Notes: generated by a model not told the origin, from the letters alone. A stretch of DNA of 50,131 bases from Runella aurantiaca (GCF_003339505.1 NZ_QPIW01000042.1:1-50131); one strand, 5' to 3'. Numbered from the stretch's first letter, positions 41,186 through 49,923 are shown. Numbers and translations are program-made.

Positions 41186-42004
41186 TTAGCTCTTTCTGCC
41201 CGCTTCTACGGCATTGCGTACGCTTCCGTGGGCTTCTAGCAGCGTCTGCGCTTCTTCTGCGCTTAGGTGAGGAAGCTCTTCTCTGACCATGCGGATGGCC
41301 CGTTGCACCAATTTATAGTTGGTCATTTGCATATCGACCATTTTATTGCCTTTCACGCGCCCCAGCTGAATCATCACCGAGGTTGAAATCATGTTCAACG
41401 CCAGTTTTTGGGCGGTTCCTGATTTCATGCGCGTACTGCCCGTGACAAACTCTGGGCCTACGACAATTTCGACGGGATACTCTGCGGCGGAAGCTACCGC
41501 CGAACCCGTATTGCACACGATACAACCCGTCAGAATGCCAGATTCGCGGGCTTTCTGCAATCCACCAATCACGTAAGGGGTTCGACCAGAGGCCGCAATG
41601 CCTACCAGTGAGTCCAATTCATCAATTTCGTAGGCTTTTAGGTCAATCCATGCCTGTTCGGGGTCGTCTTCGGCATTTTCAACCGCCCGCCGAATGGCTT
41701 GGTCGCCCCCAGCCATCAACCCGATGACCAAATCAAAAGGAACACCGTAAGTAGGCGGACATTCTGATGCATCTACTACCCCTAATCTACCGCTTGTGCC
41801 TGCCCCAATGTAGAAAAGACGTCCTCCTTGTTTCATCCGAATCACAATTTGTTCGACCAAATCCTCAATCTGTGGAATGGCCTTTTCGACGGCGTAGGGT
41901 ACGGTTTTGTCTTCGTTATTGATGTTGATGAGCAGTTCCCGAACACTCATTTGGTCAAGATTTTCGTAACGAGAAGTAGATTCAGTCGTAGAAGTTGATA
42001 GCAT
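41186..42004 (-). CDS. murQ: N-acetylmuramic acid 6-phosphate etherase
   Basis: A 272-residue SIS-domain enzyme. It shows the MurQ start (TESTSRYENLDQMSVRELL), the phosphosugar-binding YIGAGTSGRLGVVDASECPPTYG and the TGSTRMKSGTAQKLALNMIST block. It splits the lactyl ether of MurNAc-6-phosphate to GlcNAc-6-phosphate in peptidoglycan recycling. It is somewhat shorter than the ~300-residue E. coli enzyme at the C-terminus, as in other Bacteroidota. It lies 44 bases after psd and 2 bases before the CPBP gene. Confidence 0.95.
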   Translation of the reverse strand: MLSTSTTESTSRYENLDQMSVRELLININNEDKTVPYAVEKAIPQIEDLVEQIVIRMKQGGRLFYIGAGTSGRLGVVDASECPPTYGVPFDLVIGLMAGGDQAIRRAVENAEDDPEQAWIDLKAYEIDELDSLVGIAASGRTPYVIGGLQKARESGILTGCIVCNTGSAVASAAEYPVEIVVGPEFVTGSTRMKSGTAQKLALNMISTSVMIQLGRVKGNKMVDMQMTNYKLVQRAIRMVREELPHLSAEEAQTLLEAHGSVRNAVEAGRKS

Positions 42005-42048
42005 AGTTTGTTTAGGTAATGCGTATGATGAAACAAAGGCAACAACAC

Positions 42049-42708
42049 TTATTTTAATTCGGCCAACACGGTAATTCCGCCCTTCGTTTTATCTTCTAAA
42101 TTGACAAGTATTTTGGCGTCTAAGGGTAAGTAAAGGTCTACCCGTGAGCCAAATTTAATAAAGCCCATTTCGGAGCCTTGGGCTACTTGTTGCCCTTCTT
42201 TTACGTACCACACAATTCGTTTGGCCAATGCGCCGGCAATTTGCCTAAAAAGTACTTCTACGCCGTTAGGAGCTTTGATAACGGTGGTAGTGCGCTCGTT
42301 TTCGGTACTGGATTTTGGGTGCCAAGCCACTAAGTATTTGCCAGGATGGTACTTAAAATAACTGACAACCCCCGCAATGGGATTCCAGTTGATGTGTACA
42401 TTGATGGGTGACATAAAAATCGACACCTGACGGCGTGGCCCTTTGAAATATTCAGTTTCAATGACCTCTTCAATGACGACCACTTTTCCATCACACGGGG
42501 CAATGACGTGTTTTGAATTGATAGAAAAAACACGGGCTGGTTTTCGGAAAAACTGAAGGATGATAAAGAAAAATATAAGGGAAGCGACCAGCCAAGCCGT
42601 GGTCAACCAATCTAATTCTCCCCAGAAATAGCGGACCAATCCGTTGGTTATCAGTACAAAAAGAGCCGCTAATCCGATGCTGGCTGTGCCTTCTTTATGA
42701 ATAGTCAT
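42049..42708 (-). CDS. psd: Phosphatidylserine decarboxylase proenzyme (short type)
   Basis: A 219-residue Psd of the short, archaetidylserine/phosphatidylserine decarboxylase type. Two hydrophobic segments at the N-terminus (about 12-30 and 33-52) anchor it. The MSPINVHINWNPIAG motif and the self-cleavage site FGSRVDLYLP (Gly-Ser, giving the pyruvoyl group) near 186-195 are intact. It makes phosphatidylethanolamine at the inner membrane. It is upstream of murQ on the same strand. Confidence 0.93.
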   Translation of the reverse strand: MTIHKEGTASIGLAALFVLITNGLVRYFWGELDWLTTAWLVASLIFFFIILQFFRKPARVFSINSKHVIAPCDGKVVVIEEVIETEYFKGPRRQVSIFMSPINVHINWNPIAGVVSYFKYHPGKYLVAWHPKSSTENERTTTVIKAPNGVEVLFRQIAGALAKRIVWYVKEGQQVAQGSEMGFIKFGSRVDLYLPLDAKILVNLEDKTKGGITVLAELK

Positions 42709-42722
42709 GTTTACGTATAGGT

Positions 42723-42765
42723 AAAATAAAAAATGCGAGGGATAGGTTTGAGCCTATCGCCTCGC
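42723..42765 (-). terminator. Rho-independent terminator of the glutamate dehydrogenase gene
   Basis: GCGAGG and GATAGG (42735-42746) pair with CCTATC and CCTCGC (42753-42765) with one bulged base. On the minus strand a T-rich run follows (complement of 42723-42734). It lies about 50 bases after the dehydrogenase stop. Confidence 0.85.
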
Positions 42766-42813
42766 AAAAATAACAATCTTCTCACTACTCGCTACTCACA
42801 GCGCATTACTTTA

Positions 42814-44124
42814 TTAGTAACCACCACGGAATTTGTAAGTGCTGGCCACTTTGTCGATGGCCACAATGTAAGCCGCCAAGCGCATATTTACTTTGTATTT
42901 TTGAGAGGTAGCGTATACATTTTCAAAGGCATCCTTCATGATACGGTCTGAGCGGCGGTTGATGCGTTCCAAATTCCATTTGTAACCGATGCGGTTTTGA
43001 ACCCATTCAAAGTACGAAACAGTTACCCCGCCCGCGTTGGCCAGAATGTCGGGCACAACCATGATTCCCTTGTTGTTGATAATGGCGTCGGCGCTGGCTG
43101 AAGTTGGGCCGTTGGCACCTTCCACAATCATTTTTGCCTGTATATCGGCGGCATTCTCGTGGGTGATTACGTCTTCTTTGGCCGCAGGAACGAGCACATC
43201 TACGGGCAGAGAAAGTAATTCTTCATTGGTGATTTTTTCGGCTCCTGTGTATCCTTCCAACATTCCACCGTTGGCATTTCGGTAGGCCATGGCTGCTTCA
43301 ATGTCGATTCCGTTGGAATTATAATACCCCCCCGAAATATCACTGATGGCCTGTACGCTTACACCGCGTTCGTGGAGTAGAGCTGCCGCGTACATACCCA
43401 CGTTGCCGAATCCTTGAATGGCGGCGGTGGCGCGGTACGGATTGATACGCATCTTTTCCATCGCCGAAAGCGCCGAAACGGTTACGCCGCGTCCGGTAGC
43501 TTCGGTTCGGCCGAGCGAGCCGCCCAATACCAGCGGTTTGCCCGTTACAACTCCCTGCACGGTCATGCCTTTGGCTTTGGAGTATTCGTCCATCAACCAA
43601 GCCATTTCGCGCGGGCCAGTGCCCATGTCGGGGGCGGGGATGTCTTCGTCGGGACCGAATACGTTGAGCATGGCGGTGGTATAAGCACGCATTAGTCGCT
43701 CAATCTCTCCCGCCGACATTTCGCGTGGGTTGCAGGCAATTCCTCCCTTGGCACCTCCGTAAGGAATGTCAACCACGGCGCATTTCCACGTCATCCAAGC
43801 GGCTAAGGCCCTGATTTCGTCAATGTTTACCCCCATGTCGAATCGAATTCCGCCTTTAGAAGGCCCCAGAATGGTAGAGTGAATAACGCGATACCCTTCA
43901 AAAACCTTGATTTGTCCGTTGTCCATCGTTACGGGTAGGCCCACGACGACTTGCTTTCGAGGCATTTTAAGGATATGGTACATTTCGTCGCTGATACCCA
44001 ATAATTCGGCTGCTTTGTCAAAGCGCGACATCATAGACTCCAGTGGATTCTCCTTATCTTTTATCGGAGCTGGCTCAATGTAAGTCATCATTGTTTGTAA
44101 ATTCTGATTGTTTGGAATATTCAT
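42814..44124 (-). CDS. gdhA: Glutamate (Glu/Leu/Phe/Val) dehydrogenase
   Basis: A 436-residue amino-acid dehydrogenase. The substrate-binding block GPSKGGIRFDMGV, the catalytic-lysine motif PYGGAKGGIACNP, and the Rossmann fold AAIQGFGNVGMYAAALL are present. Length and the TGRGV (EATGRGVTVSAL) motif fit a hexameric glutamate dehydrogenase; use for a branched-chain amino acid cannot be excluded. ATG 44124 is preferred to a GTG at 44142. It links 2-oxoglutarate and glutamate. It stands as a single gene with its own terminator. Confidence 0.9.
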   Translation of the reverse strand: MNIPNNQNLQTMMTYIEPAPIKDKENPLESMMSRFDKAAELLGISDEMYHILKMPRKQVVVGLPVTMDNGQIKVFEGYRVIHSTILGPSKGGIRFDMGVNIDEIRALAAWMTWKCAVVDIPYGGAKGGIACNPREMSAGEIERLMRAYTTAMLNVFGPDEDIPAPDMGTGPREMAWLMDEYSKAKGMTVQGVVTGKPLVLGGSLGRTEATGRGVTVSALSAMEKMRINPYRATAAIQGFGNVGMYAAALLHERGVSVQAISDISGGYYNSNGIDIEAAMAYRNANGGMLEGYTGAEKITNEELLSLPVDVLVPAAKEDVITHENAADIQAKMIVEGANGPTSASADAIINNKGIMVVPDILANAGGVTVSYFEWVQNRIGYKWNLERINRRSDRIMKDAFENVYATSQKYKVNMRLAAYIVAIDKVASTYKFRGGY

Positions 44125-44142
44125 TTGTTGATAAAAAAACAC

Positions 44143-44473
44143 GCCCTATTGGCTGCGCTTAAAGGGGGAGTTTTCAGTTGCAAACTTAACAGGATTAAAA
44201 CGAAAAAGGTAGAAATATAGTTTTGTCTTGGTATTGTACAATTTTTAAAAGAAGAAGGTTGTATTAACTATCTAACTGTGTGGCGAATAGTGTAGGGGGA
44301 AGGCCACTATTTCCCAAATAATCCATGGTGTTTGGGGGGATTTGTAGAATCAAAAAAAAATACCTTTTTATTAAACGGTAACATTAAATGGTTTGTAGGA
44401 CAAGAATAAAGCGTATTTTTGCGCCTTAATTAACTTCCGCCGTTAAGTTTTTACCCCAAACCGGAATTTTTAT
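44143..44473. other. 331-base divergent intergenic region, gdhA / DksA-like
   Basis: No gene is seen. It contains the promoter of the DksA-like gene (44392-44421) and must contain that of the dehydrogenase. A poly-A run lies near 44351. Confidence 0.5.
44392..44421 (+). promoter_or_regulatory. Promoter of the DksA-like gene
   Basis: TTTG at 44392-44395 and TATTTTTG at 44414-44421 are spaced by 18 bases, a full match to the Bacteroidota TTTG-N-TAnnTTTG promoter. The start codon is 52 bases downstream. Confidence 0.7.
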
Positions 44474-44857
44474 ATGACTGTACAGGAAGACAAAAAACGT
44501 TACTCTGAAGAAGAGCTGAAAGAGTTCGAAGGTATCATCAACCAAAAACTAGACGCAGCGCGCAATGAATTAGCGTACATCAAAGACACATTGAGCCGCA
44601 AAAATGACAGCGGAACCGACAACACTGGTGCCGCGACCAAATTGATGGAAGATGTGGATACGAGCGAACGCGAACAAATGAGCCAATCGGCGGCGCGCCT
44701 GCAAAAATTCATTACTCAACTTGAAAATGCCCTTGTGCGTATCAAAAATGGCACTTATGGTATTTGCATTGACACAGGTAAGTTGATTCCAAAAGAGCGT
44801 TTGCGGGCGGTACCACATACCCAGCAGACGATTGAAGCAAAACTGCGTCGTAAGTAG
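44474..44857 (+). CDS. TraR/DksA-family protein with degenerate zinc finger
   Basis: A 127-residue DksA/TraR-like protein: a coiled-coil N-terminal part (about 8-95) with the acidic tip DNTGAATKLMEDVDTSE, then GTYGICIDTGKLIPKERLRAVPH, the zinc-finger module. Only one Cys (in YGIC) of the four zinc ligands remains; the others are Thr, and no second Cys pair is present. Relatives bind RNA polymerase through the secondary channel and modulate transcription. A Cys-poor version may fold without zinc, as in some DksA2-type proteins. A long hairpin terminator follows. Confidence 0.88.
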   Translation: MTVQEDKKRYSEEELKEFEGIINQKLDAARNELAYIKDTLSRKNDSGTDNTGAATKLMEDVDTSEREQMSQSAARLQKFITQLENALVRIKNGTYGICIDTGKLIPKERLRAVPHTQQTIEAKLRRK

Positions 44858-44870
44858 GTATACATCTACT

Positions 44871-44935
44871 AAAAGGCGGCAAAATCCAATTTCTTGTTTC
44901 TAAAAAGCAAGAACGTGGTTTTGTCGCCTTTTTAT
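44871..44935 (+). terminator. Terminator after the DksA-like gene
   Basis: A long imperfect hairpin: 44871-44896 (starting AAAAGGCGGCAAAATCCA) pairs with 44908-44932 (ending GGTTTTGTCGCCTTTT), followed by T-rich sequence. It could also act on the minus-strand gene that ends at 44953. Confidence 0.8.
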
Positions 44936-44952
44936 TTTCGATTTATGGCCTT

Positions 44953-45855
44953 TTAGGATTCTTTTTTACCCTCCTGCTTGCTGGCTCGGTTGGCGTTTTT
45001 AATTTGTGCTTCCAGCACATCCCACATCTCAGGCGTGACTTCGTGCAGAAAATTAAATTGGCCGCCGTTGAGCACTTCGCCGCCGTCGAGCGTAATCACT
45101 TCACCTGTCATATAGGCCGAGAAGTCAGACATCAGATAAGCGGCCAAATTAGCCAATTCCTGATGCTCTCCCGTGCGATTCAACGGAATGCGGTTTTCAA
45201 AGGCAAATTTTTCAGCCAATTCTTTCGGAAATAAACGGTCCCAAGCGCCTTTGGTCGGAAACGGCCCCGGGGCGATGGCATTGAGACGAATGCCGTACTT
45301 GCCCCACTCATAGGCCAGCGATTTAGTCATGGCAAGGGCACCCGCTTTGGCCATTGCCGACGGGACGACCCAGCCCGAGCCCGTCCATGCGTAGGTAGTG
45401 GAGATGTTGAGGATTGTTCCTTTGATTTGATTATCAATCCAATACTTACCGATGGCGAGCGTAAAATAATACGTGCCGCGCAGTACAATATCAACGACCG
45501 TGTCGATGGCTTTGTACGAAAGGCGCTCGGTAGGGCTGATAAAATTTCCGGCGGAGTTGTTGACCAACCCATGCACCGCGCCAAAACGAGCAATGGCCGC
45601 TTCAATGACGGCTTCTATTTGTTCGGGTTTGCGAACGTCGCACTCGGCAGGTAGTACTTGTCCACCTGTGGCTTCGGTTAGCTCTTGGGCGGTTGCTTCC
45701 AAAACGGCCAACCGGCGGCTACATATTACGACGTTGGCCCCCAATTCAAGAAAATATTTGGCCATGGATTTACCAAGGCCCGTGCCGCCGCCCGTTACGA
45801 TGATGGTTTTGCCCGCAAGCGACCCGTCGCGCAGCATGGGTTGAGAAAAATTCAT
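44953..45855 (-). CDS. 2,4-dienoyl-CoA reductase-like SDR
   Basis: A 300-residue SDR. NADP-binding TGGGTGLGKSMA is at 21-32 with SRR following beta-2, NNSAGNF, and a catalytic segment in which the usual Tyr of YxxxK is Ser (SAMAKAGAL). That Ser-xxx-Lys form is typical of mitochondrial 2,4-dienoyl-CoA reductase (DECR1) rather than of FabG. With the dienoyl-CoA isomerase-like gene upstream on the same strand, it would let the cell oxidise unsaturated fatty acids. It ends near a shared terminator region. Confidence 0.85.
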   Translation of the reverse strand: MNFSQPMLRDGSLAGKTIIVTGGGTGLGKSMAKYFLELGANVVICSRRLAVLEATAQELTEATGGQVLPAECDVRKPEQIEAVIEAAIARFGAVHGLVNNSAGNFISPTERLSYKAIDTVVDIVLRGTYYFTLAIGKYWIDNQIKGTILNISTTYAWTGSGWVVPSAMAKAGALAMTKSLAYEWGKYGIRLNAIAPGPFPTKGAWDRLFPKELAEKFAFENRIPLNRTGEHQELANLAAYLMSDFSAYMTGEVITLDGGEVLNGGQFNFLHEVTPEMWDVLEAQIKNANRASKQEGKKES

Positions 45856-45943
45856 TGATTCAGGAGTTTTGAATGACGATTTTATAAATTTTGAAGTTCT
45901 GATTTCTTATTTCCTACCTCCAGTTTCTTACTTCTGGCGCTTT

Positions 45944-46750
45944 TCACCGAAACAAGGCATCGCGTTTTTGCATTTTGGCTTGAAAGGCTTCCGTGAGGTC
46001 GTCGGAGAGGAGCATGGCGGCATTCCAAGTGGCCATGTACTCCAATCCATCGGCCACGGAGTGGTCGCGGCTGTGGTTCAGGATGGCTTTGGTGCCCCGA
46101 ATGGAAAGCGGAGATTTGGCGGCAATGACCTGAGCAATGTTCATGACTTCGGCCAGCATGGTGTCGGCATCCACAAAACTACGATTGGTCAGGCCGATTC
46201 GCTCGGCTTCCTGGCCCGATACGTTTCGTCCTGTGTAGGCCATTTCGCGCGCAATACCTGACGGGATAATTTTGGGCAGTCGCTGTAAAGTTCCCAAATC
46301 GGCTACCATGCCCATGTCGATTTCTTTGATGGTAAAAAAAGCGTCGTGGGTGCAGTAGCGCATGTCGCACGCACTGACGATGTCGACTCCGCCGCCGATG
46401 CACCCGCCGTGAATGGCCGCCAAAACGGGCTTGCTGCACTGCTCAATGGCATTGATGGGGGCTTGTAAATCAAGCACTTGTCGGCGAAGATTCTCTCGCT
46501 TCCGACCTTCACATTTTTGCGCTGATTGGGCCACTTGCATCAATAATTCCAAATCAATGCCCGCACAAAAATGTCGGCCGTTGCCCCTTAAAATGATTAC
46601 TCTGACGTCCTCATTTTCGTCTAGTTCCTCAAAAATAGCCTTCATTTCTTGCCAGGCTTTTTGGTTGAGGGCATTGGCGCGTTCGGGACGGTTAAAAACC
46701 ACTTGCGCAACGTAATTTTCGATGGTCAGGGAAAAGGTTTCAAAAGACAT
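45944..46750 (-). CDS. Crotonase family, delta3,5-delta2,4-dienoyl-CoA isomerase-like
   Basis: A 268-residue enoyl-CoA hydratase/isomerase superfamily member. Visible: the oxyanion-hole segments HFCAGIDLELL near 60-70 and AIHGGCIGGGVDIVSACDMRY near 114-134, and KEIDMGMVADLGTLQRLPK near 142-160. The Asp-Leu-Gly-Thr-Leu-Gln-Arg-Leu-Pro-Lys pattern matches ECH1 (dienoyl-CoA isomerase), which needs acidic residues there. It lies 88 bases upstream of the dienoyl-CoA-reductase-like SDR, same strand, and has its own promoter. Confidence 0.85.
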   Translation of the reverse strand: MSFETFSLTIENYVAQVVFNRPERANALNQKAWQEMKAIFEELDENEDVRVIILRGNGRHFCAGIDLELLMQVAQSAQKCEGRKRENLRRQVLDLQAPINAIEQCSKPVLAAIHGGCIGGGVDIVSACDMRYCTHDAFFTIKEIDMGMVADLGTLQRLPKIIPSGIAREMAYTGRNVSGQEAERIGLTNRSFVDADTMLAEVMNIAQVIAAKSPLSIRGTKAILNHSRDHSVADGLEYMATWNAAMLLSDDLTEAFQAKMQKRDALFR

Positions 46751-46827
46751 GAATCGGTTCTTTATATTACATTCTGAAAATAAATTTGCTGATGGCTGGG
46801 TAATTTATTCTGCTTGCATACTAATTG

Positions 46828-46857
46828 CAAACCTACACAACTAATTTTTGTTTCAAA
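46828..46857 (-). promoter_or_regulatory. Promoter of the dienoyl-CoA isomerase/reductase operon
   Basis: On the minus strand, TTTG (complement of 46854-46857), an 18-base spacer, and TAGGTTTG (complement of 46828-46835) match the Bacteroidota promoter pattern. The ATG follows about 78 bases later. Confidence 0.65.
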
Positions 46858-47021
46858 AAGAATTGGTGTAAAATTGTGTTTAACCAATGAAAATAGAAAT
46901 TTTTTCCAGAAAATGGCCCAACAGAAAACGGATAAACGGAAAATGGAGTTAGGAATAAAAAAGGCGCTAAACCTGATTCCACGGTACTTGCTGGATTTAA
47001 CATATTAATGCCCAAAAATCT

Positions 47022-48140
47022 ATGAATTTCGAAACACTTGCCATTCAGAGTACCCAATTTCATGACGCCAACGCGAGCGCGGTCGTGCCCCCTATTTATC
47101 TTTCTACGACCTTTGAGCGGGAGCCTGACAGCAGTATTCCGCACGGACATATTTACACCCGGGCCAGCAATCCCAACCGTAATGCCTTGGAAAAGGCCTA
47201 CGCCGCGCTGGAAGGTGGACAGGTAGGAATGGCATTTGCGTCGGGACAGGCCGCAACGACCACCTTGTTTCAATGCCTGCTTCCGGGCGACCACGTCATC
47301 ATTCCCGACGATGCGTATTATGGAACGCCCGCGTTGTTGCAGGATGTACTGAGTTTGTGGGGGCTTCAATTTTCGAAGGTCGATATGAGCGACTTCGTGG
47401 CGGTAGAAGGGGCATTTCAGCCCAATACGAAGTTGGTTTGGATGGAGACGCCCTCCAATCCTTTATTAAAAATTACGGATATAAAGGCAGTAGCTGAACT
47501 GGCGCGGGCCAAAGGGGCCTATTCTGCCTGCGACAATACGTGGGCTACTTCGGTGTTGCAACGCCCGCTTGATTTGGGGTGTGATGTGTCGATGCATTCG
47601 GCCACGAAGTATTTTGGTGGTCATAGCGATTTGTTGAGCGGGGCCTTGATTTTTAAGGACAATGGTGCATTGGCCGAAAAAGCCCGGATGATTCAGGCCT
47701 TGGGTGGGGCGGTACCGTCGCCTTTTGATTGTTGGCTGATTGTCCGAGGCATTAAAACCTTGGCCCTTCGGGTGCGACAGCAATCAGAAAATGCCGCTAA
47801 ATTGGCTGAATATTTGAGCACCCATCCCAAATTAGAAGCCGTTCATTATCCTTTTTTGGAAAGCCACGCTGGGTACGAAGTGGCCAAGCGTCAGATGGCA
47901 TCGGGTGGGGGGATGTTGTCGATTCAGGTAAAAGGTGGGGCGGAAGAAGCCTTGGCTATTAAAAGCAAAGTTAAGGTGTTTATCCGGGCCACGAGCTTGG
48001 GAGGCGTAGAAAGTTTGATTGAACACCGGGCCACGGCCGAGGGCGTTCATTCGGTTAGTCCAAAGAATTTGCTGCGTATTTCGGTCGGATTAGAGCACGT
48101 TGATGATTTAATTGCGGATTTAGCCCAGGCGCTTGGGTAA
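47022..48140 (+). CDS. Cys/Met-metabolism PLP enzyme (cystathionine gamma-synthase / beta-lyase family)
   Basis: A 372-residue trans-sulfuration-family enzyme. YTRASNPNRNALEKAYAALEGG near 45-66 is the phosphate-binding tyrosine block from the partner subunit, and the PLP lysine is K196 in HSATKYFGGHSD. The late RATSLGGVESLIEHRAT (325-341) is the usual substrate-binding segment. It could be cystathionine gamma-synthase, cystathionine gamma/beta-lyase or methionine gamma-lyase; nothing in the neighbours decides between them. Confidence 0.9.
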   Translation: MNFETLAIQSTQFHDANASAVVPPIYLSTTFEREPDSSIPHGHIYTRASNPNRNALEKAYAALEGGQVGMAFASGQAATTTLFQCLLPGDHVIIPDDAYYGTPALLQDVLSLWGLQFSKVDMSDFVAVEGAFQPNTKLVWMETPSNPLLKITDIKAVAELARAKGAYSACDNTWATSVLQRPLDLGCDVSMHSATKYFGGHSDLLSGALIFKDNGALAEKARMIQALGGAVPSPFDCWLIVRGIKTLALRVRQQSENAAKLAEYLSTHPKLEAVHYPFLESHAGYEVAKRQMASGGGMLSIQVKGGAEEALAIKSKVKVFIRATSLGGVESLIEHRATAEGVHSVSPKNLLRISVGLEHVDDLIADLAQALG

Positions 48141-48233
48141 ATATAAGTATTTGAGAATCAAAATATTGCTGTGTTAACGGTCTTAAAGCGAAGTTTTTTT
48201 ACATTATTTTGTTATTTTTTTTGGTAAAAAGAC

Positions 48234-48263
48234 TTGACAAGCCACGAAAAACAGCTACCTTTG
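48234..48263 (+). promoter_or_regulatory. tRNA-Ser promoter
   Basis: TTG at 48234-48236 and TACCTTTG at 48256-48263, 19 bases apart, match the Bacteroidota promoter exactly, 31 bases before the tRNA. Confidence 0.75.
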
Positions 48264-48294
48264 CAGTCCCAAAACAATGGTTTTGGGAAGTTTT

Positions 48295-48379
48295 AGAGAG
48301 ATGGCAGAGTGGTCGAATGCGGCGGTCTTGAAAACCGTTGACTGTTACAGGTCCGGGGGTTCGAATCCCTCTCTCTCTG
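48295..48379 (+). tRNA. tRNA-Ser (anticodon UGA)
   Basis: A complete class II cloverleaf. Acceptor stem AGAGAGA (48295-48301) pairs with TCTCTCT (48372-48378) plus discriminator G. Anticodon stem GCGGT/ACCGT encloses CTTGAAA with TGA at 48329-48331. A variable arm and the T-arm GGGGG-TTCGAAT-CCCTC (48355-48371) follow. CCA is not encoded. It reads UCA serine codons. Confidence 0.95.
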
Positions 48380-48384
48380 CAAGT

Positions 48385-48417
48385 GGCTGTAAATCAACGA
48401 TTTACAGCCTTTTTTTT
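48385..48417 (+). terminator. Rho-independent terminator of the tRNA-Ser gene
   Basis: An 11-bp perfect stem, GGCTGTAAATC (48385-48395) with GATTTACAGCC (48399-48409), loop AAC, then eight T. Confidence 0.93.
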
Positions 48418-48509
48418 GCCTATTATTTTCAATTTTTCTTATGACCGTTTGGTGGATGGCCTTTACCAGTAAAGCTGGTAATATTAATTTCTAAGCCAAT
48501 ATCTCTAAT

Positions 48510-49562
48510 ATGAAACTTTACTTAACTTTTCTGCTATTTATTGTAAAGGTTTCGCTTTTTGCTCAGCAAACAACAGACTCTTTATTATTGAATAAAATAA
48601 ACATACTAGAGAAGGAAGCTTTAACAAAAGTTGAGTTTTCTAATAAATATGAAGACCTTGTAAAAAAACTAGATACTGAAGAAAAGATAAATGAAAAGAC
48701 ACTTGAAAGCATATCAAAACAACTAGATGCGGCAACTTATAACTTGACAGTTTTTGGGATATTATTTAGCATTGCTGCAATTTTTTTAGGTGTATATATA
48801 ACTTTTACGGAAAGAAAAGTTGTTAAGATAGGAGAAGAAAATAGAGAACTTCTTTTAAAGAATCAGAAAATAAAGCAGGAAGTAGAAGATTTAAATAACT
48901 TAATCCAAAAGGATATTTTTGGATTATTTATTAAAATAAAAAATGAAGAAACATCACATCTTATTGACAGATTAGTGAAAGTTCCAAAAGATATAGTAAA
49001 CTTACTTCCAATTTTAGTAACCCGAGAGATCAGTGTAGATCAATTTTCTAAATTTAAAATTGCCTATGGAAAGCTGAAATTGGATGATAAACAATATAAA
49101 GACTTGTATAATGTAGCTCTTTATCAGCATTTTATATATCCATTATTAAAAGATGGTGATTTAAGAGAAGAATTTTCCAAATATATCTCAATTGGAATTA
49201 AAGACTCTTTTGAAAATGATATTATAAAATCTACAAGTGACTTTGCTTCTGCTATTGTTGATTTTGGAATAAATAAATATAAAGTTGAAATAAATGAATA
49301 TTTCAAAGGCCTTACCTCTTCTTCTCACAAAGATTTTTTAGAAGTTTACAAAACATTGTTTCAATATTTGCATACTAGAAAAAATCAATTTGAATTATTT
49401 TCATTATTAGATTCTACTCCAGAGGTTATTGATGCAAAAATTAATTATGGTAATTTATTAGTAGAAGAATATACTAATAAAAACCCTTCAGAATCAGAAC
49501 AACTTGTTTTTAATGAAATAATTTTAATGAAAAATATGCAGTCTGAAAATGCTGAAAAATAA
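48510..49562 (+). CDS. Hypothetical membrane protein with coiled coil
   Basis: A 350-residue protein I do not recognise. A signal-like hydrophobic start (YLTFLLFIVKVSLFAQ, about 3-18), a coiled-coil-like stretch (25-75), one membrane segment near 80-97 (FGILFSIAAIFLGVYITF), a second coiled-coil-like stretch (105-135) and a helical cytosolic domain up to 350. The gene is far more AT-rich than the genes before the tRNA and uses A/T-ending codons throughout, which suggests foreign origin. It starts 130 bases after tRNA-Ser. A sensor or effector role in a mobile or defence context can only be guessed. Confidence 0.6.
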   Translation: MKLYLTFLLFIVKVSLFAQQTTDSLLLNKINILEKEALTKVEFSNKYEDLVKKLDTEEKINEKTLESISKQLDAATYNLTVFGILFSIAAIFLGVYITFTERKVVKIGEENRELLLKNQKIKQEVEDLNNLIQKDIFGLFIKIKNEETSHLIDRLVKVPKDIVNLLPILVTREISVDQFSKFKIAYGKLKLDDKQYKDLYNVALYQHFIYPLLKDGDLREEFSKYISIGIKDSFENDIIKSTSDFASAIVDFGINKYKVEINEYFKGLTSSSHKDFLEVYKTLFQYLHTRKNQFELFSLLDSTPEVIDAKINYGNLLVEEYTNKNPSESEQLVFNEIILMKNMQSENAEK

Positions 49563-49709
49563 ATTAAAATTTATATGTGAAATAGTTTGATATTTAAGAT
49601 TTTTATTGCTTCGCTACTATTTCATTAAAATCATCATAAATCCCCTAGCAATCCAACGCATTCAACCAATTCCTCACCCCCTTTTTTATATCAAAACTTA
49701 CACAGATTT

Positions 49710-49898
49710 CTACACATTTGGCTTTTTTTGAATTTTATCCCTTTTAGCTTCTTTCTTTTTTTGTAAAAACTCCTGATATTCTCTTTCGGTCTGCTTTACG
49801 TCACGCTTATTGAAAAGTTTGGGGGTAGCATCACCGCCAATGATTCTTTCATTTTCGGGCAATTTGGCCGTTGTTGGAGTCAACTTTTTGATTTTCAT
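49710..49898 (-). CDS. Small hypothetical protein, 62 aa
   Basis: A short, highly charged protein: MKIKKLTPTTAKLPENERII, then a Lys/Glu-rich helical C-terminus (EYQEFLQKKKEAKRDKIQKK). No signal peptide or known motif. An upstream AGAAGC may serve as ribosome binding site. It lies in the AT-rich tract after tRNA-Ser. It could be a real small gene of a mobile element; confidence is limited by length. Confidence 0.4.
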   Translation of the reverse strand: MKIKKLTPTTAKLPENERIIGGDATPKLFNKRDVKQTEREYQEFLQKKKEAKRDKIQKKPNV

Positions 49899-49923
49899 GC
49901 TTCTCAGGGGGGGACTAATTTAA

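Noticed and set aside
46814-47008. A 64-codon frame before the Cys/Met PLP gene
   Set aside because: It overlaps the minus-strand promoter at 46828-46857, contains no recognisable motif and lies in an AT-rich intergenic region; I treat it as non-coding.
49647-49710. A minus-strand frame ending KKGVRNWLNALDC before a stop, overlapping the end of the 62-aa gene in another frame
   Set aside because: It resembles the tail of a protein but has no start and no recognisable family over ~20 residues; possibly a gene remnant, too short to call.
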